This document shows, in pieces, positions 33,600-41,946 of a stretch of DNA of 64,000 nt. Every line of letters begins with the position of its first letter. The stretch's first letter is position 1. The notes beneath the pieces are model-generated. The model was not told the DNA's origin and made no database searches. It worked only from the letters and a program-made list of their open reading frames with translations. Source of the DNA: Exiguobacterium antarcticum DSM 14480 (GTDB lineage: Bacteria > Bacillota > Bacilli > Exiguobacteriales > Exiguobacteriaceae); the NCBI RefSeq assembly GCF_000685865.1, contig NZ_JMKS01000006.1, forward strand, positions 124,001 to 188,000, written 5' to 3'. Both the position numbers and the translations under genes were made by a program.

Positions 33600-34282
33600 A
33601 ACGGATTTACTTTTTACACGGATTTATGGGAACAGGGAAAACCCACTTCGACCAACAAACTGTGCATTTTGAACAAGACTATGACGTCATTTTGATGGAT
33701 TTACCCGGTCACGGGACGTCACCTAATGATGCCGCAGTCGATTATGTGGATCAGGCAGTACATCACGTCATTGAGCACATGCGTAGAACAGGACCTGGCT
33801 ATCTCGTCGGTCTGTCGCTCGGCGCATCGCTTGCGATCCAAGTCGCACTCGCAGAACCCACGCTGGTCGATGGCATCATTTTGACCGGGTATACTCCAAG
33901 CGTTCCGGCAGAACTGACGGACGTCATGGTGCAGCAATACGACTATTTCCTGGACATCGAACAACATGAACCGTTGATTGCGGCCCAGTTTGCGGCCCTT
34001 CACGGGGAACGATGGCAGAGGACGATGCAACGGGTGTTGCACCAAATGACGTTTCGTTATCCAACCCTGTCTGCGGAAACGTTACAAGGACTACACGTTC
34101 CCGTCTATATTTTGAACGGAACGGAGCAGGCACATGAAGTGGCAGGAGCTGAACTGATAAAGGAGGCTTATCCAACAGCAGTGATTGACTTGATTCCGGG
34201 TGCCGGTCATACAGCGAACCTGGACCAGCCGAAGCTGTTTAATGAAAGGCTCGAACGCATATTGATTCATTCAAACGAGTGA
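33596..34282 (+). CDS. Alpha/beta hydrolase (MenH-like size)
   Basis: A 228-residue hydrolase with HGFMGTGKT, the elbow GLSLGA (Ser 74) and PGAGHTANLDQP with the catalytic His. The early LHGFMGTG is also reminiscent of MenH-type enzymes, but there is no menaquinone gene nearby. Translation is coupled to the first hydrolase. Two different hydrolases in one operon suggest successive steps on related esters or lactones (inference). The end overlaps the converging diguanylate cyclase gene by 12 nt. Confidence 0.85.
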   Translation: MKRIYFLHGFMGTGKTHFDQQTVHFEQDYDVILMDLPGHGTSPNDAAVDYVDQAVHHVIEHMRRTGPGYLVGLSLGASLAIQVALAEPTLVDGIILTGYTPSVPAELTDVMVQQYDYFLDIEQHEPLIAAQFAALHGERWQRTMQRVLHQMTFRYPTLSAETLQGLHVPVYILNGTEQAHEVAGAELIKEAYPTAVIDLIPGAGHTANLDQPKLFNERLERILIHSNE

Positions 34283-35173
34283 TTTAGTTCGCTGCTTCTC
34301 GCGGTACATCGCTTGATCCGCTTTTTGAAATACGTTCACTAAATCGGTTGTCGCTTCTACATACGAACAACCAATGGCAATCGACAATTCATGTTTGAGA
34401 AACTCGTTCCGTAATTGATCAATCAAAAGCAGAAACTCTTGTTCCGTGTAACCCTGACAGACGATGACGAATTCATCTCCACCAAGACGGAATGCTTCTT
34501 GGCTGAAACGGGATAAACAAAGGGCCGTCTGTTGGAGCAAGGCGTCACCCGCGATATGACCAAACCGATCATTGACCCGTTTTAGATCGTTCAGATCCAA
34601 CGTGATGACACCAAGCGGAATGGGATTAGGAGAATGCATCTCTTCAATCAGACAATCAAATGCGTGCCGATTGTAGAGCCCGGTCAACGTATCCCGCTGA
34701 CATAGTTGTTCGAGTTCCTGCTGCCTGGCTTTAGCTGCGTCCATATTTCGAATTACTCCTTGAACAGCAACGATTTCGCCGTTCTCATAAATCGGTGTCG
34801 TATATTCCTCAAACCAAATATATGTACCAACGTTCGTCCGCCAACGTTGTAGAAACGGTTCGTCGTAGTTGCAGTTACCCGAGATTTTCGACATCAAAAT
34901 CTCGATATCTTCCGGATGAATCCGGTCAAAACATTCCGATGGATCGGCATAACTGGCCTCGACGGTTCCGGCACCGATATGATCATCCAATGATGGACTG
35001 ATGTAACGGAAACGATAATCCGGCTTGACTTCAAAGATATACATGATGTCCTTGGAGTGATTCCCGAAGGTGGCAATCGTCGAAGAGGCAGCGAACGGCG
35101 TCAGGTATTTCTTAAAAAACCATCTTCCAAGCAAGGTGCATCCGATTCCAATCGTGATTCCAATCCATAACAA
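34271..35173 (-). CDS. Membrane-bound PAS-GGDEF diguanylate cyclase
   Basis: A 300-residue protein with one N-terminal membrane span (LWIGITIGIGCTLLGRWFF), a PAS domain (about residues 40-135, ending GEIVAVQGVIRNMD) and a GGDEF domain with the intact active-site loop LGGDEFVIV (GGDEF at 231-235). It should make cyclic di-GMP. The inhibitory RxxD I-site five residues before GGDEF is absent (sequence is FSQEAFR). The start is a TTG at 35173 with GGTGA upstream. Its 3' end overlaps the hydrolase gene on the other strand. Confidence 0.9.
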   Translation of the reverse strand: MLWIGITIGIGCTLLGRWFFKKYLTPFAASSTIATFGNHSKDIMYIFEVKPDYRFRYISPSLDDHIGAGTVEASYADPSECFDRIHPEDIEILMSKISGNCNYDEPFLQRWRTNVGTYIWFEEYTTPIYENGEIVAVQGVIRNMDAAKARQQELEQLCQRDTLTGLYNRHAFDCLIEEMHSPNPIPLGVITLDLNDLKRVNDRFGHIAGDALLQQTALCLSRFSQEAFRLGGDEFVIVCQGYTEQEFLLLIDQLRNEFLKHELSIAIGCSYVEATTDLVNVFQKADQAMYREKQRTKSLV

Positions 35174-35321
35174 ACGTGTTCACCTACCTTATGTTTTCAT
35201 ACTTTTGATAGAATAATGGAATTATTTACGAATGATTCACACTAAAGTATAGCAAATAAAAATCATTATATATACAAAAAATACCATTTTTAGTTCTTTT
35301 ATCTTCAAGAGTCATACGCAT

Positions 35322-35362
35322 AAAAAGCACGGCATCCGAAAAATCGGATGCCGTGCTTTTAG
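35322..35362. terminator. Strong bidirectional terminator
   Basis: AAAAAGCACGGCATCCGA / TCGGATGCCGTGCTTTT stem. It lies past the end of the ABC-2 operon on the minus strand and before the GGDEF gene, so it isolates the two. Confidence 0.9.
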
Positions 35363-35420
35363 TAAAAGTTAGAATGTAAATATAGAAAGGGGAGGATTAT
35401 CAATTTTTAAGAATTTACGT

Positions 35421-36188
35421 TTAGATTCTTTTTAGCTTCATAGTGGCCCATACAAGATGAGAAATAGTGAACAACAGACAAGATACAACACTTAGATGGT
35501 GAAAATCATGAGCATCTGATATTTGATGTGCTGCCACGTTTAAAATGGATGACGGTAAAAGATAAGAGAACGTTGGGTTAAAGTTATTGATGAATAGAAG
35601 AACAAAGGTAATCCCGATTGTCGAAACAGCAATGAGGACCTGATGTTTAATATATATGCTGATGACGATGACAAGACTAACAAGATAAAGAATCCAAAGA
35701 CTGTACAGGAATGAAAAAGAAATCAGTTTTAACAGGGAGAAAGAACCGAATAAATACACCGTGTAGAAGTATGATATAAGAATCCCGAATAAGATACTAA
35801 ACATACTGATCAACCAATGAGCAATAAGCTTTGCATATACATAACTGTAAATCGATACCGGTCGTGTCAAAATAAAATCTTGCATCCCATTTTCGCGATC
35901 AGCTGCTATCAGACTCATGAAACTGATAATTAAGATAACAAGACCGATTTGATTAAATTGACCGGAGATGGTCGACAAAAAAATTTCATTTGAAGTTGGG
36001 GAGGGTTTGTTTGGGTCTAACATGACTCCAAAAGTACCACCCAACTGTTGCAGAATGATCTCTAGATACATATTGATCAGGGGTTGCGTAAGACCAAGTA
36101 TGATAAAAAAGATTGTCAACCAAACATATTTATATTCCTTTGCCGCTTCCGTTAATTCCACTCGGATAAGGATCGCTAAATTGTTCAT
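35421..36188 (-). CDS. ABC-2 type transporter permease (YxlG-like)
   Basis: A 255-residue permease with six hydrophobic segments and the ABC-2 hallmark ADRENGMQDFILTRPVSIYSYVYAKLIAHW. It follows its ATPase with a 4-nt overlap. The three-gene set of a PLDc_N small membrane protein, ATPase and ABC-2 permease has the same order as yxlE-yxlF-yxlG of Bacillus subtilis, but no sigY-like gene is present here. The cargo is unknown; export of a peptide or lipid is typical. Confidence 0.87.
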   Translation of the reverse strand: MNNLAILIRVELTEAAKEYKYVWLTIFFIILGLTQPLINMYLEIILQQLGGTFGVMLDPNKPSPTSNEIFLSTISGQFNQIGLVILIISFMSLIAADRENGMQDFILTRPVSIYSYVYAKLIAHWLISMFSILFGILISYFYTVYLFGSFSLLKLISFSFLYSLWILYLVSLVIVISIYIKHQVLIAVSTIGITFVLLFINNFNPTFSYLLPSSILNVAAHQISDAHDFHHLSVVSCLLFTISHLVWATMKLKRI

Positions 36189-37075
36189 ATATCTGCCGCC
36201 AGTTCGAGAAACATGTCTTCTAATCCTTTTTCATAAAAACCAATCGATATCACTTCAATCTTGTTAAAAGAAAAAGCGGTTATGACTTTTTTTAAATCGA
36301 ATGCTTCCGCTCCTGTTACGAGAAATGTATCTTGTGTTAATTCTTCCAAACAGACAAATTCCAAATATTCTCGAGTTTCGTTTATTTGGGCAGGGTCTTT
36401 CAATTTAACAAGCAGCTGTTTAGAGTCGAATGGTTGATCGCCTTGATTAATGTTACCAATAATCTGACCATTTTTCATGACGATATAGCGGTCACAAATG
36501 TAATTTGTATCGTGCAAAATATGCGTCGAAAGAAGAATGGTCATTCGTTGTTTCAAATGCATGATGAGCTTTCGTATCTCACTTCGGCCTATCGGATCAA
36601 GTGATGCGACAGGTTCATCTAGAATTAAAAACCGTGGATTGTGTAGAATCGCTTGGGCAATTCCAAGACGTTGCTTCATCCCACCAGATAGTTGTTCTAC
36701 TTTAAAATGTTGCTTTTCATACAAACCAACTTCTTTTAAGGTTTCTTGAATCCTGTTTTCTAATGTTTCTTTTTTTACACCTGACAATTTCCCGAAAAAG
36801 AGAAGTGATTCTTTGCAAGTCATCCATGCTTTAAAATCTGTATATTGTGATAGATAGCCGATATGTTTTTTACATGTTTCGATGGGTTGAGTGTCAAATA
36901 AAACATCACCCGATTCGTATGAAAGAATACCCATCAGACATTTAAGAAGGGTTGTTTTTCCTGCTCCGTTTGGACCAATCAATCCAACACATTCATTTTC
37001 CTTGATTGAAAGATGAATACCGCTAAGAATCTTTTGTTTGTCGATCGTTTTATGCAGATTATGAATCGTAATCAT
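36185..37075 (-). CDS. ABC transporter ATPase (YxlF-like)
   Basis: A 296-residue ATPase with Walker A GPNGAGKTT, signature LSGGMKQRLGIAQAIL, Walker B FLILDEPVASLD and H-loop LLSTHIL, all intact. The C-terminal 80 residues form the extra domain found in ABC-2 exporters. It overlaps the small membrane gene upstream by 17 nt and the permease gene downstream by 4 nt. Confidence 0.93.
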   Translation of the reverse strand: MITIHNLHKTIDKQKILSGIHLSIKENECVGLIGPNGAGKTTLLKCLMGILSYESGDVLFDTQPIETCKKHIGYLSQYTDFKAWMTCKESLLFFGKLSGVKKETLENRIQETLKEVGLYEKQHFKVEQLSGGMKQRLGIAQAILHNPRFLILDEPVASLDPIGRSEIRKLIMHLKQRMTILLSTHILHDTNYICDRYIVMKNGQIIGNINQGDQPFDSKQLLVKLKDPAQINETREYLEFVCLEELTQDTFLVTGAEAFDLKKVITAFSFNKIEVISIGFYEKGLEDMFLELAADI

Positions 37076-37301
37076 GACGGACGTTTCTCCTTCCTACCAT
37101 TAAGTACAGAATTGGACCAATCATTTGCATACTTACAATGATCAATAGCCACATGTATGGCAGAACAATTTGATTTTTTCTTTTATACCAATCTAAAAGG
37201 GTAATTCCAATCAACAACACATTTAAGAAAAGGATAGGAATGATGAGAGGAAGCAGTTGAAGCCAATCGATTTCTAGTAAAGGAGCTATATCTATGTTCA
37301 T
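37059..37301 (-). CDS. PLDc_N-domain small membrane protein (YxlE-like)
   Basis: An 80-residue protein with two membrane spans (LLPLIIPILFLNVLLIGITLLDW and LPYMWLLIIVSMQMIGPILYLMVG) and the closing GPILYLMVGRR that defines the PLD nuclease N-terminal domain. No catalytic HKD motif is present; such short forms act as transporter accessory or immunity-like proteins. The start at 37301 has GAGGTG 7 nt upstream. First gene of the ABC operon. Confidence 0.85.
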   Translation of the reverse strand: MNIDIAPLLEIDWLQLLPLIIPILFLNVLLIGITLLDWYKRKNQIVLPYMWLLIIVSMQMIGPILYLMVGRRNVRHDYDS

Positions 37302-37317
37302 GCTTTCACCTCTTTCT

Positions 37318-37341
37318 ATTATCATTATCAATAATGATAAT
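37318..37341. promoter_or_regulatory. Fur-like palindromic operator between ABC operon and regulator
   Basis: A perfect inverted repeat ATTATCATTA / TAATGATAAT with a 4-nt spacer. It can be read as an array of GATAAT-like hexamers as in Fur boxes. It lies 17 nt upstream of the ABC operon start and could equally be the binding site of the divergent regulator. Confidence 0.5.
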
Positions 37342-37525
37342 TAATAAGTCAACCAGTTTTTTACTGTTTATGAAATCAACGAAATTTAAAAAATCAGGAT
37401 AGACATATGGTATGTTCATGTAGCAGGAATAACAAAAGAACATCCAGCAAAAGATTATCTTTTTGAATAGACAGCCTCAACCAAGGTATATAGCGAAAAT
37501 AATATCGAACGAAGGGATAGATAAA

Positions 37526-38050
37526 ATGAATTTAGATTTATTTAAAAACCAAATCAGGTTCAAAATTGCGTTGGAATTAATTGATCGCGATAAAGGATTG
37601 TCCATTATGCAACTAAATAAATTACTCTCGGATGTTCCACAAGCTACACTGTACCGCCATGTGAATGCGATGCTCAAAGATTCTTTATTGAAAGTGGTTG
37701 GCATTCAGCGCGTAGGAAAAGTCGAGGAAAAGATTTATGCACTGAATACCTCCGGATACAAAATTAAAGAAGAAGACTGGGCTTCAGCGACATATGACGA
37801 GAAAGTTAATTTTGTCTCGTTCTATTTTATGTACATTTTACAAAAATATAAAAATTATCATGACAAGCTGACTACAACAGATTCTCCGGATAAAGCAACA
37901 TTTTCATTAGTTAAATTAAATTTGTCCGATGAAATTTTTCATTCATTTCAATCAGAACTTGGTACTTTGTTAGAAAAATATTATGAGTTATCAACAAAAA
38001 AAGAAGAGGATGAGACAAAAAGAACAGTATCGCTAGTCATTATTCCGTAA
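37526..38050 (+). CDS. Winged-helix transcriptional regulator
   Basis: A 174-residue protein with an N-terminal HTH (KIALELIDRDKGLSIMQLNKLLSDVPQATLYRHVNAMLKDSLLKVV) followed by a wing (YALNTSGYKIKE) and a helical C-terminal half. It resembles ArsR/HTH_20 regulators but was not placed in a named family. GAAGGG lies upstream of the ATG at 37526. It is divergent from the ABC operon and likely controls it. The gene is noticeably AT-rich, as is the ABC operon. Confidence 0.8.
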   Translation: MNLDLFKNQIRFKIALELIDRDKGLSIMQLNKLLSDVPQATLYRHVNAMLKDSLLKVVGIQRVGKVEEKIYALNTSGYKIKEEDWASATYDEKVNFVSFYFMYILQKYKNYHDKLTTTDSPDKATFSLVKLNLSDEIFHSFQSELGTLLEKYYELSTKKEEDETKRTVSLVIIP

Positions 38051-38065
38051 TAGTGTCAATCAACA

Positions 38066-38106
38066 ATAAGCGGTGCCTACTTGTTATAGTGAGCACCGCT
38101 TATTCA
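38066..38106. terminator. Bidirectional terminator
   Basis: AATAAGCGGTGC / GCACCGCTTATT stem between the converging regulator and DUF4256 genes. Confidence 0.8.
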
Positions 38107-38112
38107 AATCGT

Positions 38113-38643
38113 TTATAGAACGAAATATGTCCGAAAACCCCGATTCGCATAATAGGAATCCGCTCCATTGTGATACACGAAAACGTGATCATACCGCCGG
38201 TCGCAATAGAGGGCACCACCTTGTGTCCGAATCGTCTCCGGCGTTTCAATCCAACTCGATGTCTTCAAATCAAATTCACCTAACGTTTGCAGATGACGAT
38301 AGTCGTCCTCTGTTAATAACGCGACACCGTGTGCCGTTGCTGTCGCGACCGCACTGCCGGATGGTTTGTTTTTCTTCCGTTTTTCGAGTGCCAGATCGTC
38401 GTAACACAAACTTCTTCGTCCCGCCGGACTTTCCGGTGCGCAATCGATCATAAGCAGGCGACCGTCCGGCATCGATATGACATCCGGTTCTCCACCAGTC
38501 TGTTCCATCCAATCTAATGACTGAAGAGTCGCTACCGACAACTTCGTTTGAACCTCATTCCATGCGACAGTGGGGTGACGATGAATGTGTGCTTCAAACC
38601 GTTTTTGTAAGGTTTCCTGTAACGCGTTAAAATCGTTTACCAT
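38113..38643 (-). CDS. DUF4256 protein
   Basis: A 176-residue protein matching DUF4256: LQKRFEAHIHRHPTVAW near the start, DWMEQTGGEPDVI, FIDCAPESPAGRRSLCYDDLALEKRKKNKP-like block in the middle, and a C-terminal YYANRGFR. Function is unknown. It is monocistronic, with a terminator-like stem on each side. Confidence 0.88.
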   Translation of the reverse strand: MVNDFNALQETLQKRFEAHIHRHPTVAWNEVQTKLSVATLQSLDWMEQTGGEPDVISMPDGRLLMIDCAPESPAGRRSLCYDDLALEKRKKNKPSGSAVATATAHGVALLTEDDYRHLQTLGEFDLKTSSWIETPETIRTQGGALYCDRRYDHVFVYHNGADSYYANRGFRTYFVL

Positions 38644-38661
38644 GGTTTATTCTCCTCTCTA

Positions 38662-38709
38662 TTAGAAAACGATCCCTTTCGCGAATGACTGTGTGCGAGG
38701 GATCGTTTG
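38662..38709 (-). terminator. Terminator after resolvase-like pseudogene
   Basis: AAACGATCCCT / AGGGATCGTTT stem with a long loop; a short T run follows on the minus strand. Confidence 0.65.
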
Positions 38710-38712
38710 TCT

Positions 38713-39251
38713 TCATTGCTCTAAATATCGGTAGAGCGTACTTTTGCTAATTCCCGTTTGTTCACGGATATCGGCTAAGCTATACGGTTTGCTTTGATGC
38801 ATCTCAATCGCGCGTTTCACGTTTTCATCTGCTTTTCGGGGACGTCCGGTCTGTTTGCCAAGTTCTTTTGCTTTTGACAACCCTTCGCGTGTCGTCATGC
38901 TGACGACGTCACTTTGCAGCGCAACAAGGTGCTGGACGATCTCTCGGAACGAATGGTGTAACGGACGGCGGGTATCAATTTCCTCACGAACACACCAGAG
39001 AAACGCTTGTTTCGTCTCAAGCAGATCCAAAATCTCGATTAAATGACGGGTCGAATCTGCTAATACATAGAGATGGGAAACAAGTAAGACGTCACCAGGT
39101 GCTATATGCTCCAAAATTTGATTGAGGGCGATACGCCGTTTCGCAGAACCATGTTTTTCCTGACGTCATCGGTCTCGTATGATGCGAGTACAAACGCCTG
39201 TATCTCACATGCCGGATCTTCAAAAAATGGTCGCATATAGCCAATAATCAT
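38713..39251 (-). pseudogene. Degenerate serine-recombinase-like gene, frameshifted
   Basis: From the ATG at 39251 (GAGGAG upstream) the frame gives MIIGYMRPFFEDPACEIQAF and about 10 more residues, then goes out of frame near 39165. The rest (EKHGSAKRRIALNQILEHIAPGD... to SLADIREQTGISKSTLYRYLEQ) is in another frame that has a TGA just before it. A single missing base explains the break. The whole is like a small resolvase with a C-terminal HTH. Even before the frameshift, the catalytic Ser (R-V-S-T) and the DRLxR arginines are not present (GYMRPFF, SHLYVLAD), so the ancestor may already have been only a DNA-binding protein. Confidence 0.8.
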
Positions 39252-39377
39252 GGTTTTCTCCTCACTCTAAACGTAATACAAACCCGAAATGAATATATGC
39301 ATACATAGTCCTTTTAAAAAAGAAGTGACGCGTAATAGACTGACCTAGCGATATGAGACACATATAAAACACCTTGA

Positions 39378-40211
39378 TTAGGCTGCCAGTACACCGTATT
39401 TTAGCGGTGTCAGGTAGCCTAATTTTTCTTGAATTCGTTCTTCGTTATAGTAGTTTAAATAGTGAATAACCCGCTCAGAGACCTCCTGGTCTCCCAACGA
39501 ATTGAATTTGACGTACTGGAACTCCTCAGACTTCAAGTTGGAATGAAACGATTCGATCACCGCATTATCCCAACAGTTTCCTCTACGAGACATGCTACTC
39601 GTCAGGTGGTTCCTCTTGACGAAATCTTGAAAGACATAGGACGTATAGACACTTCCTTGATCCGAATGAATGATGACCCCCTCGGGGTGATTTCGATTCG
39701 CTATCGCCATTTGTAATGTATCGATGACGAGGGGCGTCTGTTGATGGTCGTATAGCTTATAGGCCACGATCTCGTTATTGAATAGATCCATGACTGTCGA
39801 AAGATACTTTGTCGTACTACCATATTGGATATAGGTGATGTCCGTCACCCACTTCTGGTTCGGTTCACTCGCCGTGAAGTCACGCTGAAGCAGGTTAGGA
39901 GCTATGATGACGCTCTCCCCCCGAGATTTCCATCTTCGTTTAGGCTTGATCCGACACTGAAGATGGTGCTTTTGCATGATTTTTTGGACAGTATTCCGAT
40001 TTGCTGCCAGTTGGTAGATTTGCTGTAACAGCGCCTTTATTTTCCGGTGTCCGTTTCGGTACTTTGTGTTTTTGCAGAGTTCGAAGATTGCTTGTTTTAG
40101 CACCGAAGGGTGCTTCACGGGTTCTTTAACCCAACGATAATAGGTTGCCCGTGATACGTCTAGGACACTTAGGATGGTAGTGACTGTATACTTCGTCCTC
40201 ATAAAATCCAC
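39378..40211 (-). CDS. IS3 transposase OrfB (rve/DDE integrase)
   Basis: A 277-residue DDE protein. Motifs: HLQCRIKPKRRWKS, then NQKWVTDITYI (first D), VIIHSDQGSVYTS (second D) and CWDNAVIESFHSNLKSE (E). Probably made as an OrfAB fusion by -1 slippage at 40226-40232, since the frame is open across that site; a GTG at 40211 could also start it alone. The gene is intact. Confidence 0.92.
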   Translation of the reverse strand: MDFMRTKYTVTTILSVLDVSRATYYRWVKEPVKHPSVLKQAIFELCKNTKYRNGHRKIKALLQQIYQLAANRNTVQKIMQKHHLQCRIKPKRRWKSRGESVIIAPNLLQRDFTASEPNQKWVTDITYIQYGSTTKYLSTVMDLFNNEIVAYKLYDHQQTPLVIDTLQMAIANRNHPEGVIIHSDQGSVYTSYVFQDFVKRNHLTSSMSRRGNCWDNAVIESFHSNLKSEEFQYVKFNSLGDQEVSERVIHYLNYYNEERIQEKLGYLTPLKYGVLAA

Positions 40212-40222
40212 GATGTTTAGGA

Positions 40223-40540
40223 CTACTTTTTTCTCAACTCTCTTTCGATTTCCATGTACTTTTTTAAGATTTCGTTCTCCATCTTCAGGTGAGACATTTG
40301 TCGTTCTTTCTTGTCATCCTCACTCGCAGAATCAGGACCATGTCCGTAGGTATATTGCTTTCCGATTGGCTGATCAAATCGATAGATCTCGTTTGCTCGA
40401 TACCATCTCATCCATGTCTCAATCTGAGATTTGTTTTTGATTCCGTACTTTTCCATGATTTCTTTAGTCGTTAGCTCACCACTCAGTTTGTCTTTCACAA
40501 CTGCCCATTTCACTTCGCTTGAATATACGTTTTTGCCCAT
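40223..40540 (-). CDS. IS3 transposase OrfA (HTH protein)
   Basis: A 105-residue protein with an HTH (YSSEVKWAVVKDKLSGELTTKEIMEKYGIKNKSQIETWMRWY) and a C-terminal leucine-zipper-like coil (MSHLKMENEILKKYMEIERELRKK). It binds the element ends. Its last codons contain the A-AAA-AAG slip site followed at once by TAG. Confidence 0.9.
   Translation of the reverse strand: MGKNVYSSEVKWAVVKDKLSGELTTKEIMEKYGIKNKSQIETWMRWYRANEIYRFDQPIGKQYTYGHGPDSASEDDKKERQMSHLKMENEILKKYMEIERELRKK
40226..40232 (-). other. Programmed -1 frameshift site (A AAA AAG)
   Basis: Slippery heptamer at the end of orfA, immediately before its TAG stop. Slipping by one base joins orfA to orfB. Confidence 0.8.
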
Positions 40541-40723
40541 GCAAAAACACCTCCGATACTAGTACTTTTTTTTAGTGTACCACTCCGAAGGTGTTTTATA
40601 TTGTCTCATAAATTTAGGTTAGCCCATAAACGAAATTCATCCAGTAGACTTTTTTTAATTCATCCTTTACTAGTATAAGGGAAAACCAAGAGGGATGAAA
40701 GTGGAGGTGCCAGGGTCTGGAAT

Positions 40724-41095
40724 TCAGCGAATCAAATGTTCCGTTAAGCTTTGGCGGAATATCGGACGAAAATCGATTTCAATTGTTTGACGGACTTCCT
40801 CTTTGTCTAAAAGGAGACGAATCATCGATTTTTTTCGATCATCTTGTATGATTTCAAATGATGTTACTTGTTTCAAGGATAGATAGGAAATGAGATGTTT
40901 CGTCACCGATTGGTTCACTTGAATGGTCACTTCATCCATCGAAGGAAAGAGGGTGACGATAAAGTCTTCTGTAGGGGTCGAGAAACGATAGCTCGATTCT
41001 TGATAAAAAAGATCCAAACCTTCCGTCAAATCTATAACGATTGGTTCGACACGAAACAAAGCGAGTAACGCGAGTTCATCTGGAAAATGAGACAA
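40724..41095 (-). CDS. Hypothetical protein
   Basis: A 123-residue protein with no recognised family, no signal peptide and no membrane span. It is acidic to neutral with alternating beta-like segments (IVIDLTEGLDLFY, DFIVTLFPSMDEVTIQV, MIRLLLDKEEVRQTIEIDF). AGGAGG lies upstream of the start. It lies between the IS3 element and the ywnB gene. Confidence 0.65.
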   Translation of the reverse strand: MSHFPDELALLALFRVEPIVIDLTEGLDLFYQESSYRFSTPTEDFIVTLFPSMDEVTIQVNQSVTKHLISYLSLKQVTSFEIIQDDRKKSMIRLLLDKEEVRQTIEIDFRPIFRQSLTEHLIR

Positions 41096-41148
41096 TTTAT
41101 ATACCTCCTATTTGGATTTTTTCTTAATTAATTTAGTATAACGTACAA

Positions 41149-41187
41149 AAAAGCTGACTCTCTCAAAACATGAGAAAGTCAGCTTCA
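41149..41187 (-). terminator. Terminator after ywnB-like gene
   Basis: AGCTGACTcTCTC / GAGAaAGTCAGCT stem with A/T flanks. Confidence 0.8.
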
Positions 41188-41191
41188 TCTT

Positions 41192-41818
41192 TTATTTTGA
41201 AACAACGGAAATCCGTTCTTTATCATGACGATGGTGCTCGACTTCGTCCGCCAAAGCGATGGCATAGTCCGAATAACTGACGTAACTGTCACCGGCAGCA
41301 TTCACCGTCAGGACGTCTTGCGCCAATTGATACTGACCGGTCCGTTCGCCTGCCGGATCAAAAAACGCAGCCGGACTGATGAACGTCCAGTGCAAATCCG
41401 TCGTCTGTTGTAAATCTGTTAGATTTTTCGCCTGATTTTTCGCGGTTGGCAGGTAAGGCGCCGGGAAGTCCGGTGTATCCGCCAATTGTACCGTTTTTGC
41501 TGGATCGACGTACAGGCTGCCGGCCCCTCCGACGATAATCAGTCGTGTCGACGTACCGCGCAATTGATCAATCAAGTGCCGACCGAGATCGACATGTTGG
41601 TGTTCGTTCCCTGGAGCTGCTCCAAACGCATTGATAACGACGTCAAAATCCGTCAACTCCTCCGTCGTCAGTTCAAACGCATTCTTTTCGAGTACGGTAT
41701 CGTGCTCCGTTCGTGTTGAATCACGGACGATCGCCGTCAAGGCATGACCCCGTTCCGCCAGTTCCTCTAATATGATACGACCTGCTTTTCCACTGGCTCC
41801 AATAATCGCAATCTTCAT
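41192..41818 (-). CDS. ywnB: NAD(P)H-binding oxidoreductase (YwnB-like)
   Basis: A 208-residue Rossmann protein of the atypical SDR/NmrA-like group. The nucleotide loop is IGASGKAGRIILEEL (G-A-S-G-x-x-G) at residues 6-20, and INAFGAAPGNEHQHVDLGRHLIDQL follows. It is divergent from an Rrf2 regulator, as in the ywnA-ywnB locus of Bacillus, so the symbol is by homology and context. AGGAGG lies upstream of the ATG at 41818. The substrate is unknown. Confidence 0.8.
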   Translation of the reverse strand: MKIAIIGASGKAGRIILEELAERGHALTAIVRDSTRTEHDTVLEKNAFELTTEELTDFDVVINAFGAAPGNEHQHVDLGRHLIDQLRGTSTRLIIVGGAGSLYVDPAKTVQLADTPDFPAPYLPTAKNQAKNLTDLQQTTDLHWTFISPAAFFDPAGERTGQYQLAQDVLTVNAAGDSYVSYSDYAIALADEVEHHRHDKERISVVSK

Positions 41819-41849
41819 CAGAAACGCCTCCTTCGATGGTATGTACCTC

Positions 41850-41873
41850 TTACATGTAATTAGTTTAGTTACA
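41850..41873. promoter_or_regulatory. Operator candidate in the ywnA/ywnB gap
   Basis: The palindrome TTACATGTAA (41850-41859) and the inverted repeat TGTAA-N10-TTACA (about 41854-41873) overlap between the divergent genes. They are likely sites for the Rrf2 regulator. Confidence 0.5.
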
Positions 41874-41946
41874 GAAATTGCGATTGTCAAGCCAATTGAC
41901 ATTAAACGTCGAGCTCATTAAACTGAAAGCATTGGTGGTGAAAGAA

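Larger units (their letters stand above)
39342..40621 (-). mobile_element. IS3-family insertion sequence
   Basis: About 1.28 kb. The ends are imperfect repeats: TGACCTAGCGATATGAGACA at 39342-39361 matches the complement of the right end near 40602-40621 at about 15 of 20 positions, and both continue into an ATATAAAACACCTT block. No clear target duplication was found, so the exact borders may be off by a few bases. It carries orfA and orfB with a frameshift site. Confidence 0.85.

Noticed and set aside
39330-40630. Target duplication of the first IS3 element
   Set aside because: No 3- or 4-bp direct repeat could be matched convincingly at the ends, so none is claimed.
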